A stretch of DNA of 64,000 nucleotides from Pseudoalteromonas umbrosa (GTDB lineage Bacteria; Pseudomonadota; Gammaproteobacteria; Enterobacterales; Alteromonadaceae). The notes below the pieces were generated by a model. The model did no database searches. It saw nothing but the letters and a program-made list of their open reading frames with translations, and had not been told where the DNA came from. Of this stretch, positions 1-9,253 are shown one piece after another; the stretch's first letter is position 1; every line of letters starts with the position of its first letter. The stretch spans positions 1 to 64,000 of the forward strand of contig NZ_JASJUU010000009.1 in assembly GCF_030125375.1 (NCBI RefSeq), given 5' to 3'. The position numbers and the translations under genes were made by a program.

Positions 1-46
1 CTTCACCTGTTACGATTTCAAGGTTGTCATTTTTCATTGTGTTCAT
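1..46 (-). CDS. Partial gene running off the left edge
   Basis: An open frame on the minus strand begins at ATG 44-46 and stays open to the window edge. It reads M-N-T-M-K-N-D-N-L-E-I-V-T-G-E. A second ATG at 35-37 is an equally possible start. Only about 15 codons are visible, so no family can be named. Support comes from a promoter-like pair at 98-125 pointing toward it. The Shine-Dalgarno match is weak. It could be a chance open frame. Confidence 0.35.
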   Translation of the reverse strand, partial: MNTMKNDNLEIVTGE

Positions 47-396
47 ATCACGGTTCCAATTAGTTATTAAGTTATGTCTGTGTTTCGATTGAGTTCTATT
101 ATATACAAATCATTGTACAACACAACAGGTAGTTTCATTAAAAACGCCTGTGCGGCAGTGGATTACACTACAAACCCGCGTACAATATGGCCGCAATGGT
201 GCGAAGAAAAAATTAAAAATCGTTTTTTTGAATCATAGAAAAATCAACATCATTGTACATCGAGTTAATTTTTAACAGGGCTCAAACTCAGTGCATGCGA
301 GAGAATTTCAACGTAATGACTTGATCAAAAACAACAAAGCAATATACTAGTAGCCGAATTTGAGACTCAGAAACACGACTTTTAAGGAAAGCCATC
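47..396. other. Intergenic region between divergent genes
   Basis: No coding frame seen. It holds the minus-strand promoter and TTGTACAA at 113-120, a near copy TTGTACAT at 253-260, and a TTGAGACTC leader motif at 360-368 ahead of the gene at 397. Confidence 0.6.
98..125 (-). promoter_or_regulatory. Promoter with embedded TTGTACAA operator-like site
   Basis: On the minus strand TTGTGT (120-125) is followed after 16 bp by a perfect TATAAT (98-103). The palindrome TTGTACAA (113-120) starts at the last base of the -35 element and fills the upstream spacer, the classical place for a repressor operator. It would drive the partial gene at 1-46. The promoter is predicted only from consensus matches. 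Confidence 0.45.
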
Positions 397-759
397 ATGA
401 CACACTATCTAGCGTATTCAGACGAAATCACCGCTTTGATCCGTGCGCAATTACAACCAGAGCTTGAAGGGTTTATCAAAACACTCAGTGTTGACTCTCC
501 ATGCGTTCAGGGCTATTTTAGCGAAGAGGGAACCCCCTTAATCAAAAGCCACCTAGATAACGTCGGATTAGAGATGCTGTTTGGTGATCAACAGCAATTA
601 GAAGAGCTGATCTATGATAGTGTTTTTCGTACTGCTGGCAGCTATTTGCGGCAAACAGAAGCAGGCTCAGATGAAGTTCTGGTCTTTTTGATAGATACCA
701 GCTATAAAATTTCAACAGCATTAAGTGCACAGCTGTCAGCACCGCGAACCTTACATTAA
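397..759 (+). CDS. Hypothetical 120-residue protein
   Basis: An acidic, soluble protein of 120 residues with no membrane segment, signal peptide or motif that I recognise. The start is supported by AAGGAA about ten bases upstream of ATG 397. A TTGAGAC leader motif sits at 360-368, the same element found before nucleotide-metabolism and HU genes elsewhere in the window. This suggests it belongs to the same expression class. It stands alone, with non-coding DNA on both sides. Function unknown. Confidence 0.6.
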   Translation: MTHYLAYSDEITALIRAQLQPELEGFIKTLSVDSPCVQGYFSEEGTPLIKSHLDNVGLEMLFGDQQQLEELIYDSVFRTAGSYLRQTEAGSDEVLVFLIDTSYKISTALSAQLSAPRTLH

Positions 760-1294
760 AAACGACTATTTTGCGTCTAAGCTCAATGGTGCTTGTGCAC
801 TGAGTCAATACGCCACAATTGAGCTGCGCTTATTGACTATCACAGTACATAACGCAGCTTCACAAAAGCAACACATATAATGGTGCGTTATAAATGCCTA
901 GCATAGCGTGTCAATCCATCGCCAAAAACACGAATTCTAAATGCATAAAAGGTGACCGGTCAGGTTAATATATCACCATGTTAGGTATAGACAAATCAAG
1001 TATCTAAAGCTTTGGATCAAGATTTAATTAAGCTATTTTAAAAAGCCTCTTTTTGCTCCTTGTGGAACGACATCCTTGCTTAAGCAGCCTATGAGCAAGG
1101 ACAGCTACTCTAAAAACAACGATTTTAAGTCAGAAAATTACTAACTCTTTTCATGCAGAGCGCCTTATTTTTCAGTCATAAAGCGGGGTATTACACATCA
1201 AGCCAAACAGCAGAAAACGCTTGCATCACAGGGGCTTTCATACTAAATTTGTACAATATTTTATCACTTCATAGTTTGTTTAGGCGATTGCGTA
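760..1294 (+). other. Intergenic region, no gene seen
   Basis: No convincing frame on either strand. A short perfect palindrome TGACCGGTCA lies at 953-962; its half-site resembles the GTGACC halves of the repeats at 9783-9894. TTGTACAA lies at 1249-1256, about 40 bases before the next gene. Confidence 0.5.
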
Positions 1295-1783
1295 ATGATT
1301 GAAATTCAAGTTTCTAAGCCCGTTCTAAAATATCTGATGGATTATGATACGACTATGGAACACGGTAAGATGGTACGTGCCGCTAATGGCGGACATGTGC
1401 AAATAAACTCCGAACTGGTAGAGAAGGTGATCCAACAGTATTGCGGTGAAGACCTGACAATTATGCATGTCTCAGACATTAAAAACATTCTAAAAATGTG
1501 TTCATCTCATGTCATTGAGCACAGTAAATCAGTGCAGCGACATGATGTGTTTTTCAACGGCCGTTTTATTCGGGATTACCGTATCCCACCAACGCCCCAG
1601 CAGCGCAACGCATTGAAACGCCGTTTTGACACTCTAACTAAGTTTTTAATAAATAGCGAACGTCGAGCTGTCATCATGGTCTTTGAACGACTCCCTAGTT
1701 CAAACTTATGCAGCGCAACTTTACTCTGTGATGGGGTAATAGAAGATAAATGCTTAATTGGGATGAATGGTGGCATTCACTGA
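1295..1783 (+). CDS. Hypothetical 162-residue protein
   Basis: A 162-residue soluble protein with a basic middle region (around residues 90-115, rich in R and K) and several cysteines. I recognise no family. ATG 1295 lacks a strong Shine-Dalgarno sequence. TTGTACAA at 1249-1256 lies just upstream, matching the regulatory pattern seen at many genes here. It is a single-gene unit followed by about 440 bp without a clear gene. It could be a DNA- or RNA-binding accessory protein, but nothing in the sequence proves that. Confidence 0.55.
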   Translation: MIEIQVSKPVLKYLMDYDTTMEHGKMVRAANGGHVQINSELVEKVIQQYCGEDLTIMHVSDIKNILKMCSSHVIEHSKSVQRHDVFFNGRFIRDYRIPPTPQQRNALKRRFDTLTKFLINSERRAVIMVFERLPSSNLCSATLLCDGVIEDKCLIGMNGGIH

Positions 1784-2227
1784 GGTAAAGCAAATAAAAA
1801 GCAGATAACCTGCGTGATTAAGCTCAAGGACTTAGCCACTAGATAGCGGTAATGGTACTCCATAGGCATAAGTCAAAACACCGATTTTAAACAATATAGG
1901 TTGCAGCCCAGAGATAAAGCACAGCAAGATGCAGCATACTAAGAGCCTGATTAACTTTAAATAACGCACTTTAAGCCAAACCTTTTTTGACATCTCAGTC
2001 CTAAAGCCAAACGAAAAACCCAATTCATTGTATAACAAATTATATTCTTGTCAGCTAAGTATTCTTTTAGATTAAACACAAAGCGTAATGGTGTGATAAA
2101 TCAATGTACAACACTAGAGGGTTCATGTTTCACAACATGAATAATGGGCTAATAAAACCTTTTCTACAGTATCAAATACATATCTTTATTGGACAAAAGC
2201 CGATTTATCACACGAATATCGTATTTT
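1784..2227. other. Intergenic region, no gene seen
   Basis: AT-rich. Short frames exist on both strands but none has a good ribosome site or a protein-like composition. ATGTACAA at 2103-2110 is a one-base variant of the dispersed palindrome. Confidence 0.45.
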
Positions 2228-2314
2228 TTAACGCGGCGGAAGCGCTGGGCTCTGAGCTCCACCACCTGAACCACCAAAAACACGCTTTAAATCACCTTTG
2301 TCCAACTCTTTCAT
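2228..2314 (-). CDS. Small peptide with double-glycine leader
   Basis: A 28-codon frame too short for usual gene calling. Its first 15 residues read MKELDKGDLKRVFGG, close to the Gram-negative double-glycine leader pattern M-(R/K)-E-L-x4-L-x2-V-x-G-G. The remaining 13 residues are SGGGAQSPALPPR. Family knowledge: such leaders are cut after GG by C39-peptidase ABC transporters during export of microcins or peptide signals. The start has a GAGA-type ribosome site, and the frame begins 22 bases after the membrane-protein gene at 2337-2855 on the same strand, so the two are probably cotranscribed. No transporter or peptidase is in the window. The tiny proline-rich core is short for a bacteriocin; a signal peptide is possible. 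This is inference. Confidence 0.5.
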   Translation of the reverse strand: MKELDKGDLKRVFGGSGGGAQSPALPPR

Positions 2315-2336
2315 TTTAAATTCTCTTTAGTCTCGT

Positions 2337-2855
2337 TTAATATCGCCTGGCATAGTAAGCATAATGTAGACACACCAATGAAACTGCAATCTGAGCAGCA
2401 TTATGCAATACATCTCGTACATTTAACTTAAACCATGCATCTTGTAAAACCCATATACTATATAGGTAAACTTCAATTAGCGTAACCAAATTAACCACAA
2501 AAGTAAATGCAAAAATGTAAATAAGTCTCTTGTCCAATTGCGTGTATTTATGCTGTAAGTATACTTGCTTGAAAAATTCAAATTGGCGAAAACGGTAGGC
2601 GATCAAATGACGCCACCAAATCACAGCCGCAAAAACCACACAGAGCAACATGCACCAAGCATAAAAGCCTATTGGCATGGTACGAGACCAATCGCTCAGT
2701 ATTAAATCAGCCCATTCCAATAAAAAATAAATCATTAACAGCCAGCGTGCTGCTATATTTTTCCATGAGATAATTAGACTAGCAGCCAAAGCGCCTACAA
2801 TAATGTTGTCTACTGTATCAATGATATTTACCAAACTTAGCCAAGTTTCAAACAT
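2337..2855 (-). CDS. Multi-pass membrane protein upstream of GG peptide
   Basis: A 172-residue integral membrane protein with about five hydrophobic segments, near residues 13-32, 36-56, 65-85, 108-132 and 148-166, separated by charged loops. A Lys/Arg/Gln-rich loop around 88-107 is probably cytoplasmic. AGAGG lies directly before ATG 2855. No family recognised. It is immediately upstream of the double-glycine peptide gene, so it may be a receptor, immunity or export partner. That role is inferred only from position. There is no palindrome-type operator close to its start. Confidence 0.6.
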   Translation of the reverse strand: MFETWLSLVNIIDTVDNIIVGALAASLIISWKNIAARWLLMIYFLLEWADLILSDWSRTMPIGFYAWCMLLCVVFAAVIWWRHLIAYRFRQFEFFKQVYLQHKYTQLDKRLIYIFAFTFVVNLVTLIEVYLYSIWVLQDAWFKLNVRDVLHNAAQIAVSLVCLHYAYYARRY

Positions 2856-3439
2856 TCCTCTCTTGTCCTTCTTTTATTTTATTTTTTATTAGGTACTGCA
2901 TCATAATTTTCATTCAGGTCTAAAAGACTTTACGTAAATTAATAATCCGTATTAGATATGTTAAACCTCAAGCTTTCCACACAAAACTGGACAAATATCT
3001 TTATACCCAACTTAGTTGTAGTGAGGTTTCACTCAAAACTAAAACATGCCCTTCTACTTCCGGTTGATGTTACCACACCTTTGTGACACTCAAAGAGCAT
3101 ACCTTATCTAGTCGGCATACTTTGCTTATGTAACACCTAAAAATTCGGATAAAACAATTGTTTTCACGCCAGTATTTATTAATTTATTAATGTAACCAAA
3201 TGCTATGTTAGCATAACTTTTTTAGTTGATATAACCTAGCATGCAGGGGATTGTACCCCCTTATACTTAGATTAACTATATTGATACGAAATTAGTTTGC
3301 AAAATTGCGGTCTAATAAACGGTAGGTCAAAATAATTGGCCTCTAACCGAGTTGTAATGCAATGATTTCGTTGTATATGCATATCAAGAAAAACTCAGCA
3401 GCCAGTCAAAGGCCATGAATAAAAATAAATGAGGAAATT
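2856..3439. other. Long AT-rich intergenic region
   Basis: No convincing gene. A weak hairpin (ATGCTA, 3-base loop, TAGCAT) at 3200-3214 is followed by a T run and could terminate transcription. A second GC-rich hairpin lies near 3246-3262. The stretch separates the peptide operon from the small frame at 3440. Confidence 0.4.
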
Positions 3440-3535
3440 ATGATAAAAACAGAACTAAGGTTAGCCCACACTAAACTTCATAGAATACAACATCAGCTGT
3501 ACACAACGGCCATTCCTTCGATGATTTTATCTTAA
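3440..3535 (+). CDS. Possible 31-residue small protein
   Basis: A 31-codon frame with an excellent ribosome site: GAGGAAATT runs directly into ATG 3440. The product is basic and histidine/glutamine-rich in the middle (residues 10-20) and ends in a short hydrophobic tail. I recognise nothing similar. The near-perfect Shine-Dalgarno sequence in an otherwise empty 1.2-kb region is the main reason to list it. A 16-bp palindrome centred on GTAC follows at 3578-3593. It could be a chance frame. Confidence 0.35.
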   Translation: MIKTELRLAHTKLHRIQHQLYTTAIPSMILS

Positions 3536-3577
3536 ATATAAAGGGAACCGGCTACAGAATAATATGCATGACATTAA

Positions 3578-3593
3578 TAATATGTACATATTA
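3578..3593. repeat. 16-bp perfect palindrome centred on GTAC
   Basis: TAATATGTACATATTA is perfectly self-complementary. Its core TATGTACATA is a variant of the dispersed TTGTACAA palindrome. It may be an operator for an unseen transcript. Confidence 0.5.
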
Positions 3594-4118
3594 ATAGCCG
3601 AAAAGCTATGATAGTACACAGTCGAATACAAGCTGGTAACACTAAAATACAAGATGAATAAGCTCTAACAGCCGAGGTCCAATCTAATCATTCACGTATA
3701 TTTATCATGCAAATAGGTTGATAATTTACCAGAGTGAAAATTTTTCTATTAAAAGAATTATTTGAATTAGGCTCTTTTAAATATAAATAGGACAGATTAA
3801 ACTGACTATTTTTCAACCAAACAAACAAGATTAGGATCATTGTACATTGCTCCTTGACGCCATTTAATCAAAAGCGCAGAAGCTGTTATAAACAAAAATA
3901 TCCCTTATATGGCAACAAGTTGCCGAAAATCATGCAATTGTATTATATAGGTGTGAGAAATATCTTACATAAGATTAAGCTTTCACGCCATTGCCAAGTC
4001 AAAGATGTATGTCAATAATGCATCCGAAACATTATTGCAATGTTTACAATTAGCGGCACACAAAAAGGAGTCTGTGTGCACATAATAACTGTTTAATCAG
4101 AACTTTAGAGGTTTAAAG
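3594..4118 (+). other. Intergenic region, no gene seen
   Basis: AT-rich, no supported frame. TTGTACAT occurs at 3840-3847, a one-base variant of the palindrome. Confidence 0.4.
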
Positions 4119-4343
4119 ATGTGGAAGGATATCTTAGATAATTGTAAGTCCCCAGAGGTAAGACGCGCTTTATTTTTAAATGAGCAACTAAGTGAAGGAC
4201 ATACGCTTGAACGGCATATTTCAGGTGAATGGACAGTAGAAAGAAGTGTAGATCAAGTGGATTTACTCCTGAACCCAAACGACTACCGAGTACATATTGA
4301 AGTCGTTAAAGGAGGAGGAGCGATCACTTCTTTAGCAATGTAA
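4119..4343 (+). CDS. Hypothetical 74-residue protein
   Basis: A small acidic protein. TAGAGG about seven bases before ATG 4119 supports the start. The C-terminal part (residues 45-74) looks like a beta-rich segment ending in KGGGAITSLAM; the glycines are not placed like a leader cleavage site. No family recognised. It is isolated, converging on the minus-strand gene that ends at 4483. Confidence 0.5.
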   Translation: MWKDILDNCKSPEVRRALFLNEQLSEGHTLERHISGEWTVERSVDQVDLLLNPNDYRVHIEVVKGGGAITSLAM

Positions 4344-4482
4344 CACTGTAGATCTTACAGACACGTTACGTATGGGCGCGCAGTCATATGAGAAATTGAC
4401 TGCCCATCTAATTTGATCCTAACAGCTAAGCCAACCGTGATAGTGCCTTATTTACCGTTTCGTCGTCGCCCATCAAGCTAAC

Positions 4483-5382
4483 CTAATGAACTACGTGATT
4501 TTCCCTTAGCTCAATACCTGTTCCGTCCATCATATTGTCATTGGGCACCTCTTCTAATAACCCTAAAGACAAGCAATCTAAACATGACAAATACGTTTGC
4601 GTAATAATCAAAGTCGCCGCTTGAGCTTGAAACTCCTGATCAAAATGTACTTGTAACGTCCTTCGCAGTGCAGCCACATCATCGACAGATAAATCAGCAT
4701 TGTATCTTAGACGCGTCATCAGAACCTCTAAGGCTATTGCAACTCCATTGCCAATAATCTGTGAGGACAGTTCACACAACTGCGCTACGGGCTGATTGTG
4801 CTCGAAAAAAGCAAGCTGCGCGCTCTGTTGAAGCCAATTGACGATGCCAAGAGCGAACTCTGGGCTATTGTATTCTTTAATAATTTGTTTGACCGATGTG
4901 TCGAAAAACAAGTTTTTACCATACCAGTTATCACGCTGTGATAATAACTCAGGGTGATCTGTATAGTGACTTTCACTTAGGTATAAAAATAGGGTTTCAA
5001 CCACCTCAAAGACACAATCAATGAACAAGCGCCCACCCCATCTTGATGACGTGAGACTATATGTAACAGCCGCATTTAAATCACGGGAAAAACATTTCGG
5101 CTCCGTTATTTGAGCACCACATTGTCGACGCATGTGCACGATAATCTCAGCAAGTTGCTCTCCCTCGAACGCAAATTCTAAGTGTGCAAACTGATTTTGT
5201 GGACTTTCAAGATAGTCTATATAAGACCTAAGAGAGTCAAAACCAGCAATGTTAACCGCATGAGCATGCATTAACGCCTCCAGATCTAGACCACTTTCCC
5301 CAACTAGTGCCTCGAAGTACTCAAAAAATGCAGCTGCTCCCGAGAATTCCTCGTAAAAATGCAACCTCTTTACCTGTGCCAT
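4483..5382 (-). CDS. Hypothetical 299-residue protein
   Basis: A mostly helical, acidic, soluble protein. I place the start at the internal ATG 5382 (MAQVKRLHF), because AAGGAT lies eight bases upstream. An ATG seven codons earlier (5403) has no ribosome site. There is no recognised domain. The C-terminal third is leucine- and alanine-rich with several cysteines (TYLSCLDCL). It is a single-gene unit flanked by non-coding DNA. Its size and alternating helices would suit a structural or regulatory role, but I cannot assign one. Confidence 0.6.
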   Translation of the reverse strand: MAQVKRLHFYEEFSGAAAFFEYFEALVGESGLDLEALMHAHAVNIAGFDSLRSYIDYLESPQNQFAHLEFAFEGEQLAEIIVHMRRQCGAQITEPKCFSRDLNAAVTYSLTSSRWGGRLFIDCVFEVVETLFLYLSESHYTDHPELLSQRDNWYGKNLFFDTSVKQIIKEYNSPEFALGIVNWLQQSAQLAFFEHNQPVAQLCELSSQIIGNGVAIALEVLMTRLRYNADLSVDDVAALRRTLQVHFDQEFQAQAATLIITQTYLSCLDCLSLGLLEEVPNDNMMDGTGIELRENHVVH

Positions 5383-5932
5383 ATAGTTATCCTTCCATCT
5401 CACACAAACAAATAGCTGTTTTACAACATAGTGCTTGTTCGAATATCTGCGACTAATCGTCTATTACCAGAGCAATAAAGTTAGTCCATTGTAAAAAACA
5501 ATTAATAATAAAGAATTAAAAATAAAAAACAAAACAACCAAAAGAACTAGTTAAAAGCTTTATTTTGTGAGATTTATATTACATTTGTTCCTCACGTTCA
5601 TAGGCTTTTATTTCAAACCCATCTTTAAGTTCTTATTTATGGTACCTTGAGACGACGTATTGCCACCGCATCACGTCACCATCAAGCGCTTTAAAAGATA
5701 TATCTCAGTATGAATTTACCTTGACCCATGGACCTCAAATAGCCGAAACACCAAAATGTATCTAGGCACTGCATCCAAACAAATGGCTATTGTGACAATA
5801 TTTTTAGTTAGCAAAGAATATAGTAAGACGGGTTTATTGTACAACACTATAAGTCGGTATAAGTAATGTACAACCGAAGAGAAAGGGCAGTTATGCCCTT
5901 AAGATACTAAAAGTAGTCCTATGTAGATCAGC
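5383..5932. other. Intergenic region with palindrome and terminator
   Basis: No gene seen. TTGTACAA lies at 5837-5844 with the variant ATGTACAA about 30 bp further on (5867-5874), both between the methyltransferase terminator and the unknown gene at 4483-5382. Confidence 0.5.
5883..5900 (-). terminator. Intrinsic terminator of the methyltransferase gene
   Basis: A perfect 7-bp stem (AAGGGCA/TGCCCTT) with a 4-base loop is followed on the minus strand by TTTCTC. It lies 33 bases past the stop codon at 5933. Confidence 0.6.
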
Positions 5933-7468
5933 TTAGTCAGCATTTAATTCATGATACACTTCTTTTGCTTTGCTCTTTCCAAGCAATAAAGAAGCTGCCT
6001 TTTGAGAAGATTGCTTAGTGAAAATCCAAGCAGGATCGCCTCGTAAAGTGGCGTCAAAATTAGCAGATGGTTTCGCACTGGCTACCCCAGCGCCAATCGT
6101 CCCCATATACTTAGCATCTGGTAGCTCTCGCTTAATTATACTCATAAGTGGTTCAACTAAACGGTAACGGCCACCTGTACGCGCATTAAAATCATCAAAC
6201 TTAGGGGCTTTTAAGTCACCTAATTCAATCACCAACGTACCACCGATTTTTAAACAATCCCATGCTTTGACAATGGTCTTTTTCAAAAACTCATCAAGGA
6301 AATCATCAATTGAAGGATAGCGAATATACGCTTGATCTTGATCTTTGGTATAACGTTCATTATTGAAAGGCGGTGGCGCAAACATGATCATATCAACCGG
6401 GTCAATCAACTCATAAGAAAAATCTTCCGCAGCCTCTCTATAAATAGATACTGTTTTACGCGTTTGACGACAAAATTTATCCAATTTACGACTGGCTTCA
6501 ACAATACGCTTATCAGGGTCAATACCATGATATACCAAGGGCGTTTCAGCGGCTTCAAACCCTAATAACCGAGAACCCCAGCCAACACTAAGATCCAGAA
6601 CAGATTCAGGTTGGAAATAATCAAATAGAGCCTTAGAAACAAATGGTCTGTCCGGCGTTGGAATATAACGGCGTATACCAACATACTTTCTCAATGTATC
6701 TCGAGAAACAAGCGCTTCGGAGCTATCCAACAAACGATGAAAAACAGAGCGCAATACTTTAGGATCTTTCCAAGACTCAGCAGGAGAATCGGCTAAACTG
6801 CCGCGACACGTCCAACGAATATCTTGAAAGAAATAGTCACCAGCGAAGTTACCAACATTATTTGCCAATATGGTTAACATGCCTAAAGGTTGTTGATATG
6901 TAAATCGAGAATCCGTTCTGGAGCCAGCCATAAAGTCGTTAAAATCGGCACGTTTTAAATCGAGAAAACTTTTCCAAGCCGCGTCTCTCGTTATTTCTCT
7001 TGTTGGCATAGACATACCGTTATCGAGCACAACTTTCTCAAGTAAACGGATCAACACAGAGCGATGTTCACTGGTATTATATTTTTTAAGCAACAAAGCC
7101 CAATCTTCTTTACCAATCCAAATGTTATTAGACTCAGTAACGTAGCGACGAGGATCTAACAACTCATATTGTTCACGCCGTGTCTTAGTATGCAACTTAG
7201 AAGACTCTAGAGATGAAAGTTTAGAGTCAGCCGCTTGGACCACAGTTGTAGAGCCTTGACGTTTGAATGAAAGCGTACCAGATAAACGTTTGCTTTGTGG
7301 CTTCTCTTCAGTAACAGGCATAGCAGAAAAGTCACGGCGAGTCCGTCGAGATTTACGCAAAGATGTAGATTTATCAATAGATTCTATAGAGGAACTTGAA
7401 CTCTCTTGAAGATTAGATAAATGATTATCTGAGCTAAGATTAAAGTCTCGTTTTTGACGTCGGCTCAT
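5933..7468 (-). CDS. SAM-dependent DNA methyltransferase-like protein
   Basis: A 511-residue protein. The first ~110 residues are Ser/Arg-rich and probably disordered. A Rossmann methyltransferase domain follows: the glycine-rich SAM loop VLDLSVGWGSRLLGF near residue 290, an acidic GIDPD (motif II) near 318, and APPPF near 360 where amino-methyltransferases carry (D/N/S)PP(Y/F). GGTLVIELGD near 410 fits a later core strand. This suggests adenine-N6 or cytosine-N4 methylation of DNA, in phages usually protection from host restriction. The A in place of D/N/S is unusual. No restriction enzyme is nearby. GAGGACC precedes ATG 7468. TTGTACAA at 7580-7587 lies in its leader region. Confidence 0.65.
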   Translation of the reverse strand: MSRRQKRDFNLSSDNHLSNLQESSSSSIESIDKSTSLRKSRRTRRDFSAMPVTEEKPQSKRLSGTLSFKRQGSTTVVQAADSKLSSLESSKLHTKTRREQYELLDPRRYVTESNNIWIGKEDWALLLKKYNTSEHRSVLIRLLEKVVLDNGMSMPTREITRDAAWKSFLDLKRADFNDFMAGSRTDSRFTYQQPLGMLTILANNVGNFAGDYFFQDIRWTCRGSLADSPAESWKDPKVLRSVFHRLLDSSEALVSRDTLRKYVGIRRYIPTPDRPFVSKALFDYFQPESVLDLSVGWGSRLLGFEAAETPLVYHGIDPDKRIVEASRKLDKFCRQTRKTVSIYREAAEDFSYELIDPVDMIMFAPPPFNNERYTKDQDQAYIRYPSIDDFLDEFLKKTIVKAWDCLKIGGTLVIELGDLKAPKFDDFNARTGGRYRLVEPLMSIIKRELPDAKYMGTIGAGVASAKPSANFDATLRGDPAWIFTKQSSQKAASLLLGKSKAKEVYHELNAD

Positions 7469-7597
7469 TAAAGGTCCTCGATAACTATCAACACATACAG
7501 TGTTCAGCTAGATTAGTCTTATAATTATTCAGCGATTATATAATCAATACCACTGCGGCGCAATAGAGAAGAACAACCATTGTACAAGGCCAAAAGG

Positions 7598-9253
7598 TTA
7601 ATCAGGAGGTTTGAAATAAAGGCCATTAAAACGAGATAAAAACCATGAAGATGTACCAACCAAGCCAAAAAGAAAATACGGTTTCGCCAAGGCGTTATAG
7701 GAATGGCTGTAGCGGTTGAGACAAGTTGTTTTGCTAAGGGCTATTAGGTCATTGAGTTTAACTTTTATTTGTTTTGTTGCTTGTTGTATTGCTTTGTCAA
7801 TATATCTATAAAAGGTCGCTTTTGATAATTGTGATCTCTTCTGTAAGTTTGTTTTTAGTTTTGGCGATTCCTTGATTTGGTAAAGGCTTAAGTTGTTGTT
7901 TTTTATATATTGGGTTACTTCTTTACAGAGTTTATCCAGTGTTGTTTGTGCCTTTGCTTTGTTTGTGTGTCTTGCTGCCATTTTTTGTTTTGCTGCTTTT
8001 TGACCTGCACTGAGGGTTTTCTTTTTACGTGTTTGTGTAAAGTTTATTGGCAGTTTTAATTCGTCGCTTAATATCTTTTTCAAGCGTGTAAACCCATAGT
8101 AATAGGTTGTTGTTGCAGCAGTGCTGAGGTAAGACTTGAGTTCCTGCGCTGAAAGACCGATATATTTTTGGTTTATTTCCTGTATAAACTGCCATGCGGC
8201 AGAGGGGTCCATTACTCTATTTGCACAATTGAATAAATGAAATGCAGTGAGATCACGTTGACCTTTTAAGTTTGGTTGTTCTTTCGATAAGTATTGGACC
8301 CATTGTGTAATTATTTGAGTTAGCCAACATTTTTGTCCAATGCTGTCATAGCCTTGGGCAATACCTGGTAACTTTTTAGGCACTTGTTGGGCTGTGTTGA
8401 GCTTGGGTTTTATCTCGCTCGCACGGCGTTGGGTTGATTGGGATTTGGGCTTGCTATTTACGCTATTGCCTTTTTCTAAAGAGGCTGGCGCATTTTTGGG
8501 ATATTTCCATTTTAGCCCTAGTTCATCAACCAAGGCTTGAGGAGAAAAAGTCTTACCGCCACGATAGTAGTCGACGCTGCGCCAAGTTTTATGGTGTAAC
8601 GAGCCCGGTAAGCGCATATTTCCTGAAGGGTTGTGCGAAGCTGCAAAATCAACAAACCAGTCTTTATATCCAAGCTGCTTTCGCTGAGCATCAAAACGAG
8701 ATGTCAATTGTCGACTGATCTCGCGCCAGCGTGTGATCAATATTTCCCTATGCTTGGCTGATTGCGTTAGTTGTGCACAGTCGTATAACCAATATAAGTG
8801 CACACCACCAGAACCTGTTGTGACAATATTGGTCGCCATAGGAATATCTGCAAGCCACAGTACCTGTGCGACTTCATCAAGCACTCTCTGTGATGCTTGT
8901 GGTGTTAACGCATTGTGGTTCTTGGTATCAATCTCTATCCAATGGGCCACAAAGCCAAACAATTGTTTTTGGTTGCGCCATTTGTAAAATAGATTAGGGG
9001 TGAAATAAACACCATGCGTCGTTGATGAGCACTCACCTGTATTGATTGTTTGCATATAATCCTTGCGTGTTGTGACTTCGCGCAATGGATCATATTGCGG
9101 TTTACCACTGGCTTGATGATCGGTGAGTTCATCCGTTTCTCCACAGGCACGGCAAAACCAACGCAAAGCGGGTTCGTCACCTACTTGCCAGTCTTCATCA
9201 AAGACAGATGTAGGCATTTTGTTGTAATGATATGCGCCTGCTTGTATGTTCAA
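7598..9253 (-). CDS. Plasmid-type replication protein with primase (AEP) domain
   Basis: A 551-residue protein resembling Rep primases of plasmids and phage-plasmids. An N-terminal CRACGETD pair of cysteines (near residues 34-37) precedes an archaeo-eukaryotic primase-like core. That core has the acidic strand WIEIDTK (near 106), TGSGGVHLYW (near 146) with the histidine of motif II, and RLPGSLHHK (near 216). The C-terminal half is very basic (K/Q-rich, ~400-530) and likely binds DNA. No helicase Walker motif is evident, so it would prime or initiate rather than unwind. I use TTG 9253 as start because CAGGT lies correctly upstream; ATG at codon 13 has no ribosome site. A repeat-rich gene-free region lies directly upstream and is the candidate origin. 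Confidence 0.65.
   Translation of the reverse strand: MNIQAGAYHYNKMPTSVFDEDWQVGDEPALRWFCRACGETDELTDHQASGKPQYDPLREVTTRKDYMQTINTGECSSTTHGVYFTPNLFYKWRNQKQLFGFVAHWIEIDTKNHNALTPQASQRVLDEVAQVLWLADIPMATNIVTTGSGGVHLYWLYDCAQLTQSAKHREILITRWREISRQLTSRFDAQRKQLGYKDWFVDFAASHNPSGNMRLPGSLHHKTWRSVDYYRGGKTFSPQALVDELGLKWKYPKNAPASLEKGNSVNSKPKSQSTQRRASEIKPKLNTAQQVPKKLPGIAQGYDSIGQKCWLTQIITQWVQYLSKEQPNLKGQRDLTAFHLFNCANRVMDPSAAWQFIQEINQKYIGLSAQELKSYLSTAATTTYYYGFTRLKKILSDELKLPINFTQTRKKKTLSAGQKAAKQKMAARHTNKAKAQTTLDKLCKEVTQYIKNNNLSLYQIKESPKLKTNLQKRSQLSKATFYRYIDKAIQQATKQIKVKLNDLIALSKTTCLNRYSHSYNALAKPYFLFGLVGTSSWFLSRFNGLYFKPPD

Noticed and set aside
2104..2319. 71-codon plus-strand frame overlapping the GG peptide
   Set aside because: No Shine-Dalgarno sequence. 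The opposite strand has a better explanation (leader motif, operon position).
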